This document shows, one piece after another, positions 41,648 to 49,528 of a DNA stretch of 64,000 nt. A model generated the notes under the pieces. It was not told the DNA's origin and ran no database searches. It saw only the letters and a program-made list of their open reading frames with translations. This DNA is from an uncultured Oscillospiraceae bacterium. Lineage in GTDB: Bacteria; Bacillota; Clostridia; Oscillospirales; Oscillospiraceae. The stretch spans positions 1 through 64,000 of the forward strand of contig CAJUOT010000007.1 in NCBI GenBank assembly GCA_910588135.1, read 5' to 3'. A program made the translations under genes and the position numbers. The first letter of the stretch is position 1. Each line of letters opens with the position of its first letter.

Positions 41648-42136
41648 ATGACCCGCATTGACAAGGAAAACTACTACCTGGACATTGCCGGCACCGTGCT
41701 GGAGCGCTCCACCTGTATGCGCAGGCAGTACGGCGCCATCATCGTGCAGAACGACGAGATCGTGTCCTCCGGCTACAACGGCGCCCCCCGGGGGCGGAAA
41801 AACTGCGGCGATTTGGGTTACTGCGCCCGTCAGGCCCTGGACATCCCCTCCGGCCAGCGGTACGAGCTGTGCCGCTCCGTCCACGCCGAGGCCAACGCCA
41901 TCATCTCCGCCTCCCGGCGGGAGGTGCTGGGAGCCACGCTCTATATGGTGTGCAGGGACCCGGCCACCGGGGCGCTGATCTCCGGCTCCACCTCCTGCTC
42001 CATGTGCCGCAGGCTCATCATCAACGCGGGCATTGCCAAGGTGGTCATCCGGGACACCCCCACGGACTACCGGGTTGTGGACGTGCAGGATGAGTGGGTC
42101 GGCCGGGACGACTCCATCCCGGAGCACCTGCGGTGA
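41648..42136 (+). CDS. dCMP deaminase (ComEB type)
   Basis: A 162-residue zinc deaminase that converts dCMP to dUMP for thymidylate synthesis. The zinc site is HAEAN (His, catalytic Glu) and SCSMCRR (two cysteines); ERSTCMRRQYGAIIV and GYNGAPRG are family signatures. ACGGAGG precedes the ATG. Its stop overlaps the GTG start of apbE. Confidence 0.9.
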   Translation: MTRIDKENYYLDIAGTVLERSTCMRRQYGAIIVQNDEIVSSGYNGAPRGRKNCGDLGYCARQALDIPSGQRYELCRSVHAEANAIISASRREVLGATLYMVCRDPATGALISGSTSCSMCRRLIINAGIAKVVIRDTPTDYRVVDVQDEWVGRDDSIPEHLR

Positions 42137-43188
42137 ATCAGAATCCGGGGGCCCCCATCGAAACCCGGCGCAGCGCGTTTCACGTGAAACGCCCGTTCGC
42201 TGTTTGTCTGGTTTTTGCCCTGCTGGCGGGGTGCGCCCCCGCCCAGGCGCGGCCAGCAGCGGAGCGCACCTTGTTCGCCATGGACACCGTCATGACCCTG
42301 CGGCTGTATGAGGGCGGGGACGAGGGACTGCTGGACGGGGCCGAAGCCAGGGTGCGGGAGCTGGAGGGGCTGTGGTCCGTCACCGATGAAAACAGCGAAA
42401 TCTCCGCCCTGAACCGGGACGGCGGGGCGCGGCTTTCCCCGGACACGGCGGCGCTGCTGGGGTCGGCGCTGGAGCTGTGCGGGCGCACCGGCGGGGCGCT
42501 GGACATCTCCGTCTATCCCGTCCTGCGCGCCTGGGGCTTCACCACGGGGGACTATGCCGTCCCCGACGACCAGACCCTGGCCGCCCTGCTCCCCCTGGTG
42601 GACTGCACCCAGGTCAGCTTGGAGGGGAACCGCGCCTCCCTCCCCCCCGGCATGGAGCTCGACCTGGGCAGCGTGGCCAAGGGCTATACCGGGGACGCGC
42701 TGGCCGGTTACCTGAAGGAGAACGGCGCCGCCTCCGCCCTGCTGGACCTGGGTGGCAACATCCAGGCCGTGGGGGCCAAGCCCGACGGTTCTCCCTGGCG
42801 GGTGGCCATCCGGGACCCGGCGGGGGAAGGCAGCGTGGGCGTGGTGGCGGTTACGGACCAAGCCGTGGTCACCTCCGGCGGGTATGAACGCTATTTTGAG
42901 GAGGACGGCGTGCGCTACTGGCACATCCTGGACCCGGAGACCGGGAAGCCCGCCCGGAACGGGCTGGCCTCCGTCACCGTGGTGGGGGAGAGCGGCCTTG
43001 TGTGCGACGCCCTGTCCACCGCCCTGTTCGTCATGGGCCGGGAGGAGGCGCTGGAGCACTGGCGGCAGTACCGGGACTTCGAGGCGGTGTTCGTCGCGGA
43101 CGACGGCTCGGTCACCATTACGGCAGGCCTGGAGGGGCGGTTTACCCTGGCGGACCAATCCCGATCCCTTACCATCGCCCAAGCTTGA
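42133..43188 (+). CDS. apbE: FAD:protein FMN transferase (ApbE) lipoprotein
   Basis: A 351-residue enzyme that attaches FMN to threonines of Rnf or Nqr subunits outside the membrane. It has a lipoprotein signal with LLAGC, then MDTVMTLRLY, GGALDISVYPVLRAWGF, DLGSVAKGYTGDALAGYL and DLGGNIQAVGAKPDG, and the metal-binding DALSTALFVMG. The GTG at 42133 overlaps the deaminase stop. A parS site is embedded in its first codons. Confidence 0.88.
   Translation: MNQNPGAPIETRRSAFHVKRPFAVCLVFALLAGCAPAQARPAAERTLFAMDTVMTLRLYEGGDEGLLDGAEARVRELEGLWSVTDENSEISALNRDGGARLSPDTAALLGSALELCGRTGGALDISVYPVLRAWGFTTGDYAVPDDQTLAALLPLVDCTQVSLEGNRASLPPGMELDLGSVAKGYTGDALAGYLKENGAASALLDLGGNIQAVGAKPDGSPWRVAIRDPAGEGSVGVVAVTDQAVVTSGGYERYFEEDGVRYWHILDPETGKPARNGLASVTVVGESGLVCDALSTALFVMGREEALEHWRQYRDFEAVFVADDGSVTITAGLEGRFTLADQSRSLTIAQA
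42175..42192. promoter_or_regulatory. parS chromosome-segregation site 1
   Basis: GCGTTTCACGTGAAACGC is a perfect 18-bp palindrome containing the conserved parS core GTTTCACGTGAAAC bound by ParB/Spo0J. It lies inside apbE. Confidence 0.88.
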
Positions 43189-43213
43189 CAGGGCAGGGGC
43201 GCGGCACTATAAT

Positions 43214-43244
43214 AAAAGCCGTCGGAGATACTCCGGTGGCTTTT
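43214..43244 (+). terminator. Terminator of apbE
   Basis: AAAAGCC-GT-CGGAG and CTCCG-GT-GGCTTTT form a stem with a 3-base loop, then GTTTTC. Confidence 0.85.
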
Positions 43245-43245
43245 G

Positions 43246-43340
43246 TTTTCCCAAATCTTTATGGGGCCCAGCCAAGCCGCCCTTCCGGGGCCCCCGCGAA
43301 AGCGACCTTAGCTTTCGTGGGGAGAGGAGGGGCAGCGAAA
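43246..43340 (+). repeat. Dispersed intergenic repeat, copy 1
   Basis: The stretch GGGGCCCCCGCGAAAGC...GCTTTCGTGGGGAGAGGAGGGGC resembles, in reverse complement, the segment at 58150-58206 (GCTTTGTGGGGAGAGGAGGGGC on its minus strand). It can fold through GCGAAAGC/GCTTTCG. It looks like a repeat family of this genome. Confidence 0.5.
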
Positions 43341-43411
43341 TGAGCGAGCTTTCGCCAAAGACGGAAGCGACTGAGCGCAGCTTGTGTCGACGAAGAAAGG
43401 AGTGTTCTTTT

Positions 43412-43450
43412 ATGAAAATGAACCGTGAACGGAGGGTCCACGGCATCTGA
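43412..43450 (+). CDS. Leader peptide (upstream ORF) of the acetyltransferase
   Basis: A 12-codon ORF, MKMNRERRVHGI, with AAAGGAG ten bases before its ATG. Its last codons overlap the left arm of a terminator-like hairpin, the arrangement of ribosome-controlled attenuators that regulate antibiotic-resistance genes. Confidence 0.5.
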   Translation: MKMNRERRVHGI

Positions 43451-43465
43451 CCCTCCAATCTTTTG
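43431..43465 (+). promoter_or_regulatory. Attenuator hairpin before the GNAT gene
   Basis: GGAGGGTC (43431-43438) pairs with GACCCTCC (43449-43456), followed by AATCTTTT: a short terminator. CCTCC of the right arm can alternatively pair with the GNAT ribosome site GAGGAGG (43465-43471), so two exclusive structures are possible. Confidence 0.55.
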
Positions 43466-43478
43466 AGGAGGATGTCAA

Positions 43479-44429
43479 ATGAACGACCAGATCATCATCA
43501 AGGAACTGACCACAGCAGAGGAGACCGCCCGCTTCTGGGACAGGCTGTACGCCTACTTCCAGCGCGACCTGTTCCCAGAGGACAGCCCCGAGCGGGAGGA
43601 GCTGGACTACTTCCTGGGCGCGGAGTACCGCGCCGCCATCGAGAAGCTCCGCGCCCGTCACAGCGACCCGCTGTACTATCTGGCTTTCGTGCGGGGCGGA
43701 GAGGAAGTCGGGTACGCCATGCCCGCCCTCTACCCCGGCGAGGACGGCAAGTGCTTCATCATGGAGTTCTGGCTGCTGCCGGAATTCCGGGGCGGCGGCG
43801 CGGGCCATGCCTGCGCCCGGACCCTGCTGGCCTGGGCTCGTAAAAGGGGCACGGCCTATTTCGAGCTCAACGCCGAGGGGGAGCGCCAGCGGCGCTTCTG
43901 GGGTTCCCTGGGCTTCGTGCCCAACGGGGCGGACGAGTGGGGCAAGCCCTGTATGCTGCTGCCGCCGGAGGGGGAGCTGCCCCTTGCCGTGGAGCGGCTG
44001 GGCGGCCCGGATGACCCCCGGCTGGGCTGGCAATGGCTCAAGCTGGAAAACAGCTTCCTGGCCGAGATCGGCGAGGAGCTGCTGACGGAAGAAAAAAAGG
44101 AGCGGCTGTCCGCCGCCGTCCGGGAAGGCAAGATCGTCTTTTTCCTGGCCCTGCGGGGGACAAGAGCCGTGGGGATGTGCTCGGTCTCTCCCTGCTTCTC
44201 CACCTTCGCCTGCGGGGAGGCGGGCGTGTTCGACGATTTCTACGTGGAGCCCCCCTTCCGCCGCCGGGGGGCGGCGCGGCTGCTGGCCGGGGCCGCCCAG
44301 GACTGGTGCCGGGGGCGGGGGATGGCCAGCCTGACGGTGGGCTGCTCCGCCGGGGACGCGGGGATGTACCGCGCCCTGGGCTTTCAGCTGGAGCTGGGGA
44401 CCATGCTGGCCTGCCCGCTGGCAGATTAA
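43479..44429 (+). CDS. Tandem GNAT-family N-acetyltransferase
   Basis: A 316-residue protein with two GNAT folds. In the first, EFWLLPEFRGGGAGHACARTL (about 88-108) is the acetyl-CoA loop. In the second, DDFYVEPPFRRRGAARLLAGAA (about 250-271) plays the same part, followed by GMYRALGFQLE. Substrates may be an antibiotic, amine or protein. The attenuator-like leader favours an inducible resistance role, but this is inference. GAGGAGG precedes the ATG. Confidence 0.8.
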   Translation: MNDQIIIKELTTAEETARFWDRLYAYFQRDLFPEDSPEREELDYFLGAEYRAAIEKLRARHSDPLYYLAFVRGGEEVGYAMPALYPGEDGKCFIMEFWLLPEFRGGGAGHACARTLLAWARKRGTAYFELNAEGERQRRFWGSLGFVPNGADEWGKPCMLLPPEGELPLAVERLGGPDDPRLGWQWLKLENSFLAEIGEELLTEEKKERLSAAVREGKIVFFLALRGTRAVGMCSVSPCFSTFACGEAGVFDDFYVEPPFRRRGAARLLAGAAQDWCRGRGMASLTVGCSAGDAGMYRALGFQLELGTMLACPLAD

Positions 44430-44444
44430 GCCGCCCATGAAACA

Positions 44445-44475
44445 GCCCCGCCCCCGGCATTGCCGGGGGCGGGGC
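44445..44475. terminator. Bidirectional terminator between GNAT and dhaM
   Basis: GCCCCGCCCCCGGCA and TGCCGGGGGCGGGGC form a perfect 15-bp stem; the plus side continues TTCTTTC. Confidence 0.8.
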
Positions 44476-44489
44476 TTCTTTCTGCGCGG

Positions 44490-44870
44490 CTATAGTTTTT
44501 TCAGCGTACCCACCTGCTCCAGGTCGGCCAGGATCTCCTCCAGCGGCATTCCCGCCTCGGCGTCCACGGCGGCGGTCACCGCCCCCTCGGCCACCGGGCA
44601 GTCCGCCAGGGCCAGCTTCCGGCCCTCCATGGACTCCAGCACCATCTCGGCGGTCATCACCGCGCTGCCCATGTCCATGAGCAGGATGGCCCCGTCTTCC
44701 GAGTACACCTCGTCCACAGCGTTGGAAATCTTCTCGAAGCTGGTGCCGAAGGAGCCGTCCTCCAGCCCTCCGGCGGCGGCCATGGGGGCCTCCCTGGCCA
44801 TCATCCGGGCCAGGTCAACCACGCCCTGGGCCAGCTTTTCGCTGTGGGATACGATCACAAGTCCGACCAT
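44490..44870 (-). CDS. dhaM: Phosphocarrier subunit DhaM of dihydroxyacetone kinase
   Basis: A 126-residue EIIA-like protein. Histidine in VIVSHSEKLAQGV (residue 9) is the phospho-acceptor that passes phosphate from HPr of the PTS to the ADP bound in DhaL. ILLMDMGSAVMTAEM is a further family mark. Unlike the E. coli form it has no fused HPr or EI domain. It ends the dhaK-dhaL-dhaM operon, with one base between stop and start. Confidence 0.88.
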   Translation of the reverse strand: MVGLVIVSHSEKLAQGVVDLARMMAREAPMAAAGGLEDGSFGTSFEKISNAVDEVYSEDGAILLMDMGSAVMTAEMVLESMEGRKLALADCPVAEGAVTAAVDAEAGMPLEEILADLEQVGTLKKL

Positions 44871-44871
44871 G

Positions 44872-45492
44872 TCACACCTCGCCCGCCACGATTTCCAGCA
44901 CCATGGTGAAGGAGGTGGCCCCGGGGTCCTGGTGGCCGATGGACCGCTCGCCCAGGTAGCTGGCGCGGCCCTTGGTGGCGGCGATGGTCTTGGTGAACTC
45001 CACGCCCTCCCAGGCGGCGGCCACCCCGGCGGCAAAGGCCGCCTTGGCGTCGGCGGTCTCCGCCCACTTGGCCTCCATGGCCTCCTTGGCGGGGATCATG
45101 GCGTCCAGCATGGTCTTTTCGCCCTTCGTGGAGCGGCCCCGCTGCATGATGCCCTCGATGGCCTGCTGGAGCCCCGCCAAAAAGTCGGGGACGGTCACGT
45201 CCGCCCTGCCCTTGAGGGCGGCGCCCAGCTTCATGAATCCGGTGCCGTACAAGGGCCCCGAGGCCCCGCCCACGGTGGACACCAGGGTCATGCCCACGGT
45301 CTTGAGCACGTCCCCCGGCTCCTTGTCCTTCAGGCCGTCCAGCTTCTTTTCCACCTCGCCGAAGCCCCGGGCCAGGTTGATGCCGTGGTCGCCGTCGCCG
45401 ATGACGTTGTCCAGCTCGGTGAGGAACGCCTTTTCCTCCTCAATTTTGGCGGCGATTTTTTGAATGGTTGCGATGAGTTTTTCCGTGTTCAT
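44872..45492 (-). CDS. dhaL: Dihydroxyacetone kinase subunit DhaL
   Basis: A 206-residue ADP-binding subunit. The metal/nucleotide site is LDNVIGDGDHGINLARGF, with GGASGPLYGTGFM and RGRSTKGEKTMLDA further on and DPGATSFTMVL near the end. It transfers phosphate from DhaM to dihydroxyacetone held by DhaK. Confidence 0.92.
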   Translation of the reverse strand: MNTEKLIATIQKIAAKIEEEKAFLTELDNVIGDGDHGINLARGFGEVEKKLDGLKDKEPGDVLKTVGMTLVSTVGGASGPLYGTGFMKLGAALKGRADVTVPDFLAGLQQAIEGIMQRGRSTKGEKTMLDAMIPAKEAMEAKWAETADAKAAFAAGVAAAWEGVEFTKTIAATKGRASYLGERSIGHQDPGATSFTMVLEIVAGEV

Positions 45493-45526
45493 CTGCTCAG
45501 CCTGCTTTCCTTGTGAAATGCCGCGG

Positions 45527-46516
45527 TCACGCCTTGAGGGCGGGGGTGTCGGCGCGGGCGTCCAGCAGTTCCTTGAGCTGGCCGTCCAGCTTCAGCAGGG
45601 AGATGGAGAAGCCCGCCATCTCAATGGAGGTCATGTACTCGCCCACGAAGGTCTTGTACACCTTCACGCCCTTGGCCGCCAGCACATCGGCGACGCGGTT
45701 GTTGATGATGAACAGCTCCATCAGCGGGGTGGCCCCGGAGGAGTTGACCATCACGGCCACCTCGCTGCCCGCGTAGTCCAGGTCGCCCAGGATCTGCTCC
45801 AGCAGCAGGTCGGTGATCTCGTCGGCGGTCTTGACCTTCTCCCGGTGGGTGCCCGGCTCGCCGTGGATGCCGATGCCCACCTCCATCTCGTCCTCGGACA
45901 GCTCGAAGCCGGGCTTGCCCGCGGCGGGGACGGTGCAGGGCTCGATGGCCGCGCCCATGGTGCGCACGTTGTCGATGACCTTCTGGGCCACCGCCTGGAC
46001 GGCGTCCAGGTCCGCCCCGGTCTCCGCCATGGCGCCGGCGATCTTGTGGACGAACACGGTGCCCGCCACGCCCCGGCGGCCCACGGTGTACAGGCTGTCC
46101 TTCACGGCCACGTCGTCGTTGACCACCACCTGGGCCACCTTGATGCCCTCGTCCCGGGCCATGTCGGCGGCCATCTCGAAGTTCATCACGTCGCCGGTGT
46201 AGTTCTTGATGACCATCAGCACGCCCGCGTCGGTGGCCACGGCTTTGATGCCCTCGTAGACCTGGTCGGGGGTGGGAGAGGTGAACACGGCCCCGGCCAC
46301 CGCCGCGTCCAGCATCCCCTCGCCCACATAGCCGCCGTGGGCGGGCTCGTGGCCGCTGCCGCCGCCGCTGATGAGGGCCACTTTGCCCTCCTTCCTGCTG
46401 GCCCGGACCACCACGTTGCCGCAGTCCAGCTTGCGCAGGTACTGGGGATAGGCCTTGACCATGCCCTGGATCATCTGATCCTCCACTTTGTCCACTGCGT
46501 TGATAAACTTTTTCAT
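45527..46516 (-). CDS. dhaK: Dihydroxyacetone kinase subunit DhaK
   Basis: A 329-residue substrate-binding subunit that holds dihydroxyacetone through a hemiaminal bond to His218 (GIGIHGEPG). GGGSGHEPAHGGYVGEGML and VIKNYTGDVMNFEMA are signatures. AAGGAGCG precedes ATG 46516. A weak minus promoter (TTCCCG, 17 bases, TATAGT) lies just upstream. It opens the operon and is divergent from glpP. Confidence 0.93.
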   Translation of the reverse strand: MKKFINAVDKVEDQMIQGMVKAYPQYLRKLDCGNVVVRASRKEGKVALISGGGSGHEPAHGGYVGEGMLDAAVAGAVFTSPTPDQVYEGIKAVATDAGVLMVIKNYTGDVMNFEMAADMARDEGIKVAQVVVNDDVAVKDSLYTVGRRGVAGTVFVHKIAGAMAETGADLDAVQAVAQKVIDNVRTMGAAIEPCTVPAAGKPGFELSEDEMEVGIGIHGEPGTHREKVKTADEITDLLLEQILGDLDYAGSEVAVMVNSSGATPLMELFIINNRVADVLAAKGVKVYKTFVGEYMTSIEMAGFSISLLKLDGQLKELLDARADTPALKA

Positions 46517-46573
46517 GCTGACACGCTCCTTACTATAAAAATGTTGAATCAAATCGGGAATTGGGAAAAAACG

Positions 46574-46602
46574 TTGCGCGGCGCGGAAAAACCCGGTATA
46601 AT
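46574..46602 (+). promoter_or_regulatory. Promoter of glpP
   Basis: TTGCGC, 17-base spacer, TATAAT. Confidence 0.7.
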
Positions 46603-46655
46603 GCTTTCAGACGCCATCCCCGGACGCCGCCGGGGACGGAAAGGGGGATTTGGCT

Positions 46656-47225
46656 GTGGATCAACGCTTCTATGACGCGGTGCTGGCCTCGCCGGTGATC
46701 GCGGCGGTGAAGGACCTGGAACAGCTGGAGGACTGCCTCGCCCTGGACAGCATCCAGGTGGTGTTCCTCCTGTTCGGGGACCTGTGCGCCATCCCGGACA
46801 TCGTGGCCCGGGCCAAGGACGCGGGCAAGATCGTGCTGGTCCACGTGGACCTCATCGCCGGGCTGTCCTCCAGCCAGGAGATCGCCGTGGACTTCCTGCG
46901 CCAGAACACCAGGGTGGACGGCATCATCACCACCAAGCCCAACTTCATCAAGCGGGCCCGGGAGCTGAAGCTGTTCACCGTCATGCGGCTGTTCGTCATC
47001 GACTCCATGGCCCTGGCGGGCATCAGCAAGCTGGAGGGGGTCAAGCCCGACTTTATCGAGGTGCTCCCCGGCGTCATGCCCAAGACCATCCGGCGCATCG
47101 CCCAGACCACCCGCATCCCCCTGCTGGCGGGGGGGCTCATCAAAGACAAGGAGGACGTGGTGGCCGCGCTGTCCGCCGGGGCCATGGCGGTGTCCGCCAC
47201 CAGCCGGGAGGTCTGGCGGATGTGA
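46656..47225 (+). CDS. glpP: Glycerol-3-phosphate-responsive antiterminator GlpP
   Basis: A 189-residue TIM-barrel-like RNA-binding protein (MDQRFYDAVLASPVIAAVKD onward; VHVDLIAGLSS, DGIITTKPNFIKRA, EVLPGVMPK, PLLAGGLIK). In Bacilli GlpP binds glycerol-3-phosphate and lets polymerase pass terminators in glp leaders. The GTG at 46656 has AAAGGGGG at a suitable distance; TTG at 46650 is too close. A candidate target is the hairpin before glpA (52778). Confidence 0.88.
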   Translation: MDQRFYDAVLASPVIAAVKDLEQLEDCLALDSIQVVFLLFGDLCAIPDIVARAKDAGKIVLVHVDLIAGLSSSQEIAVDFLRQNTRVDGIITTKPNFIKRARELKLFTVMRLFVIDSMALAGISKLEGVKPDFIEVLPGVMPKTIRRIAQTTRIPLLAGGLIKDKEDVVAALSAGAMAVSATSREVWRM

Positions 47226-47262
47226 CCCGGCCCGGGGATGGAAAAGGCCGCATCGCGCTGTC

Positions 47263-47296
47263 AGGCCCCGCCGCTCAACACAGACCGGCGGGGCCT
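47263..47296 (+). terminator. Terminator of glpP
   Basis: AGGCCCCGCCG and CGGCGGGGCCT pair over a 12-base loop, followed by TTCC. Confidence 0.65.
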
Positions 47297-47346
47297 TTCC
47301 ATGCCGATACGGCTTTTTGCAAAGGCAGGTTTTCAGGCGCGGCCGC

Positions 47347-47559
47347 TCAGCCGCCCTGGCAGTTCATGTCGTCCAGGCTGCAGCTGGTGTCCTCGTCCTT
47401 GGTGACGGCGTTCATGTCGGTGAGAGAGAAGCCCTGCTCCTCCTGGCCCTCCAGGCAGTTCATATCGTTCAGCGCGCAGCTGCGGTCATCGTCGCTGGTG
47501 ATGCCGTTCATGTTGGTGATGCCCAGGCTGCTCTTGATCTTATCCGGCTTTTTTTCCAT
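47347..47559 (-). CDS. Tandem-repeat peptide with DMN motifs (unknown)
   Basis: A 70-residue peptide with a strong site (AAGGAGG) and its own promoter. After a lysine-rich start (MEKKPDKIK) it consists of four ~16-residue repeats: SSLGITNMNGITSDDD, SCALNDMNCLEGQEEQ, FSLTDMNAVTKDEDT and SCSLDDMNCQGG. The shared pattern is SxxLxDMN followed by Cys, Gly or Ala and an acidic spacer; four cysteines fall in repeats 2 and 4. It has no signal peptide and no modification enzyme next to it. It resembles a multi-core RiPP precursor or a metal-binding repeat peptide; neither is proven. Confidence 0.65.
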   Translation of the reverse strand: MEKKPDKIKSSLGITNMNGITSDDDRSCALNDMNCLEGQEEQGFSLTDMNAVTKDEDTSCSLDDMNCQGG

Positions 47560-47689
47560 GGTCCCGGTTCCTCCTTCACACGGTATTTTCGGTGTCGTTG
47601 ACAAAACACGGCGGGGCCGCCGGGGACTGCGGATACTCCTCCCCGGCGCTCAAGCCTCAGCAATGCGAACGGATTGCTTTCTCATGAAA

Positions 47690-47718
47690 AGTATAGCCCA
47701 CGGGCCCTGAAAATACAA
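47690..47718 (-). promoter_or_regulatory. Promoter of the repeat peptide
   Basis: Minus-strand TTGTAT (47718-47713), 17-base spacer, TATACT (47695-47690), giving a ~120-base leader. Confidence 0.65.
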
Positions 47719-47744
47719 GGGCGGCGTCAGTTGTTTTTGACAAA

Positions 47745-47790
47745 CCCGCCAATTTGTTGAACCATCGAGCGGTATTGGCGGGATTTTTTG
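47745..47790 (+). terminator. Orphan plus-strand terminator
   Basis: CCCGCCAAT and ATTGGCGGG pair across a 20-base loop and are followed by ATTTTTTG. No gene ends here on the plus strand, so it may end a short RNA or read-through from further left, just before the ahpC-like promoter. Confidence 0.6.
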
Positions 47791-47800
47791 TGAAAAATGC

Positions 47801-47829
47801 TTGCAAATTCAAGAAAAACCTGTTATCCT
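47801..47829 (+). promoter_or_regulatory. Promoter of the peroxiredoxin operon
   Basis: TTGCAA, 17-base spacer, TATCCT. Confidence 0.6.
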
Positions 47830-47904
47830 TATGATGACGCAGTATGGCAAGCCGCCGGGTGGCAGCCCGGCGCATTTTGGACGATCACAGAGGAGGACCG
47901 CAGC

Positions 47905-48471
47905 ATGGCGCATATGATCAACCAGGCTCTTGAGCCCTTTTCCGTCATGGGCTACCACAGGGAGGAATTCCGCCCCTTTTCCACAACCGACCTGCTGGGG
48001 CACTGGTCGGTGCTGTTCTTCTACCCCGCCGACTTCACCTTCGTGTGCCCCACCGAACTGAAGGACCTGACCGAGCAGTACCCCGGCTTCCAGGCGGAGG
48101 GGTGCGAAATCTACTCCGTCAGCGAGGACACCCACTTCGTCCACAAGGCCTGGGCGGACGCCTCCGGCACCATCCGGGCCATCCCCTTCCCCATGCTGGC
48201 CGACCCGGCGGGGGTGCTGGCCCGCCAGTTCGGCGTGCTGGTGGAGGAGGAGGGGCAGGCCCTGCGGGGCACCTTCCTGCTCAACCCCGAGGGGAAGATC
48301 GCCCTGTACGAGATCCACGACATGGGCATCGGCCGCAGCGCCCAGGAGCTGCTGCGCAAGCTCCAGGCCGCCAAGTTCGTCCATGAGCACGGCGATCAGG
48401 TCTGCCCCGCCCACTGGCACCCCGGCGAGGACACCCTCACCCCCAGCCTGGATCTGGTGGGGCTGCTGTAA
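47905..48471 (+). CDS. ahpC: Peroxiredoxin (AhpC type)
   Basis: A 188-residue 2-Cys peroxiredoxin that reduces hydrogen peroxide and organic peroxides. The peroxidatic cysteine is in DFTFVCPTEL and the resolving cysteine in DQVCPAHW; SVSEDTHFVHKAW and RGTFLLNPEG are AhpC marks. GAGGAGG precedes ATG 47905; the in-frame ATG at 47797 has none. It forms an operon with the AhpF-N-like gene. Confidence 0.93.
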   Translation: MAHMINQALEPFSVMGYHREEFRPFSTTDLLGHWSVLFFYPADFTFVCPTELKDLTEQYPGFQAEGCEIYSVSEDTHFVHKAWADASGTIRAIPFPMLADPAGVLARQFGVLVEEEGQALRGTFLLNPEGKIALYEIHDMGIGRSAQELLRKLQAAKFVHEHGDQVCPAHWHPGEDTLTPSLDLVGLL

Positions 48472-48493
48472 GCCGCCGGAAGGAGGGAACGTG

Positions 48494-49159
48494 ATGCCGC
48501 TCCAACCTGAACGCTACCCCGCCAGAAGTCCCCTGATCTCCCCCGAGCTGGAGGGCCAGCTGGGCCAGCTTCTGGACAGGCTGGAATCCCCCGTCACCCT
48601 GGTGTGTATCGTGGGAGAGGACGAAAAGAGCGCCGAAATGGCGGCCTTTGTCAACCACATCGCCGGCCTGAGCCCCAGGCTGTCCCGCAAATTCCTGGCG
48701 CCCGGGGAGGACCCCGCGGCGGACGGGGCGCTGGACGCCTCCCTGCTGCCCGCCACGGGAATTTATGCCGGGGAGGAGTTTGGCCGCATGGTGTTCCACG
48801 GCGTGCCGGGGGGCAAAGAGATCAACGGCTTCGCCGCCGCCCTGCTCAACGCCGGCGGGGCCGCCAAGCCGCTGGACAAGCCCACCCTGAAGGAGATCGC
48901 CAGGATCAAGAAGCCCGTGGACATCCGGGTGTGCGTGTCCCTGGGCTGCCACCACTGCGCCCAGCTGGTGTCCGCCGCCCAGCGGGTGGCCTGGGAGAAC
49001 CCCCTGGCCACCGCCCACATGATCGACGCCAACCTGTACCCGGCGCTGGTGGAACAGTACCAGATTCAGCGGGTGCCGCTGACGGTGCTCAACGGGGAAA
49101 AGACAATCCCCGGCGGCAAGACCATGGCGGAGCTCACCACGCTGCTGGCCAGGCTCTGA
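48494..49159 (+). CDS. AhpF N-terminal-like thioredoxin/glutaredoxin protein
   Basis: A 221-residue protein with two thioredoxin folds like the N-terminal domain of AhpF. The redox-active pair is CHHC in VCVSLGCHHCAQLV (about residue 152-160), and VPLTVLNGEKTIPGG is the cis-proline region. The flavoprotein part of AhpF is absent, so a separate thioredoxin reductase must supply electrons to recycle AhpC. Confidence 0.85.
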   Translation: MPLQPERYPARSPLISPELEGQLGQLLDRLESPVTLVCIVGEDEKSAEMAAFVNHIAGLSPRLSRKFLAPGEDPAADGALDASLLPATGIYAGEEFGRMVFHGVPGGKEINGFAAALLNAGGAAKPLDKPTLKEIARIKKPVDIRVCVSLGCHHCAQLVSAAQRVAWENPLATAHMIDANLYPALVEQYQIQRVPLTVLNGEKTIPGGKTMAELTTLLARL

Positions 49160-49174
49160 TCCCGTTTTTCCACG

Positions 49175-49204
49175 AAAAACCCTCCGGACGCCCGGAGGGT
49201 TTTT
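49175..49204 (+). terminator. Terminator of the peroxiredoxin operon
   Basis: AAAAACCCTCCGG and CCGGAGGGTTTTT form a 13-bp stem with a 4-base loop. Confidence 0.92.
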
Positions 49205-49276
49205 GTATGTTTTTTCAAAACAGAGCGGTATAATTTGTGCGCATTGTCGAATTTTACATAACCAGGTCAAAAAAGA

Positions 49277-49305
49277 TTGCATTTCTTTTATAGATATGCT
49301 AAATT
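49277..49305 (+). promoter_or_regulatory. Promoter of the TetR gene
   Basis: TTGCAT, 17-base spacer, TAAATT. The gap 49205-49528 otherwise holds no gene that I can see. Confidence 0.5.
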
Positions 49306-49528
49306 GTATTCATCGTATCCTGGTATCACGGCAGTTCTTTTGCCGCGTCAAATTGAACAGCAAACCTTATGAGATGAGGGCGCAGGGTCGAACAGTGGGA
49401 AACCGCTGGCGTATTCTCTGTGCTCTTTTTCGCGTTTCGGGGTTCTAAAGAGGGCCGGGTGCCGCATTCATTTGGTATCAAGGGAGACAGGCCGGCGCGG
49501 CCGCGCCTGCGGGGAGGGGTTTACCGCC

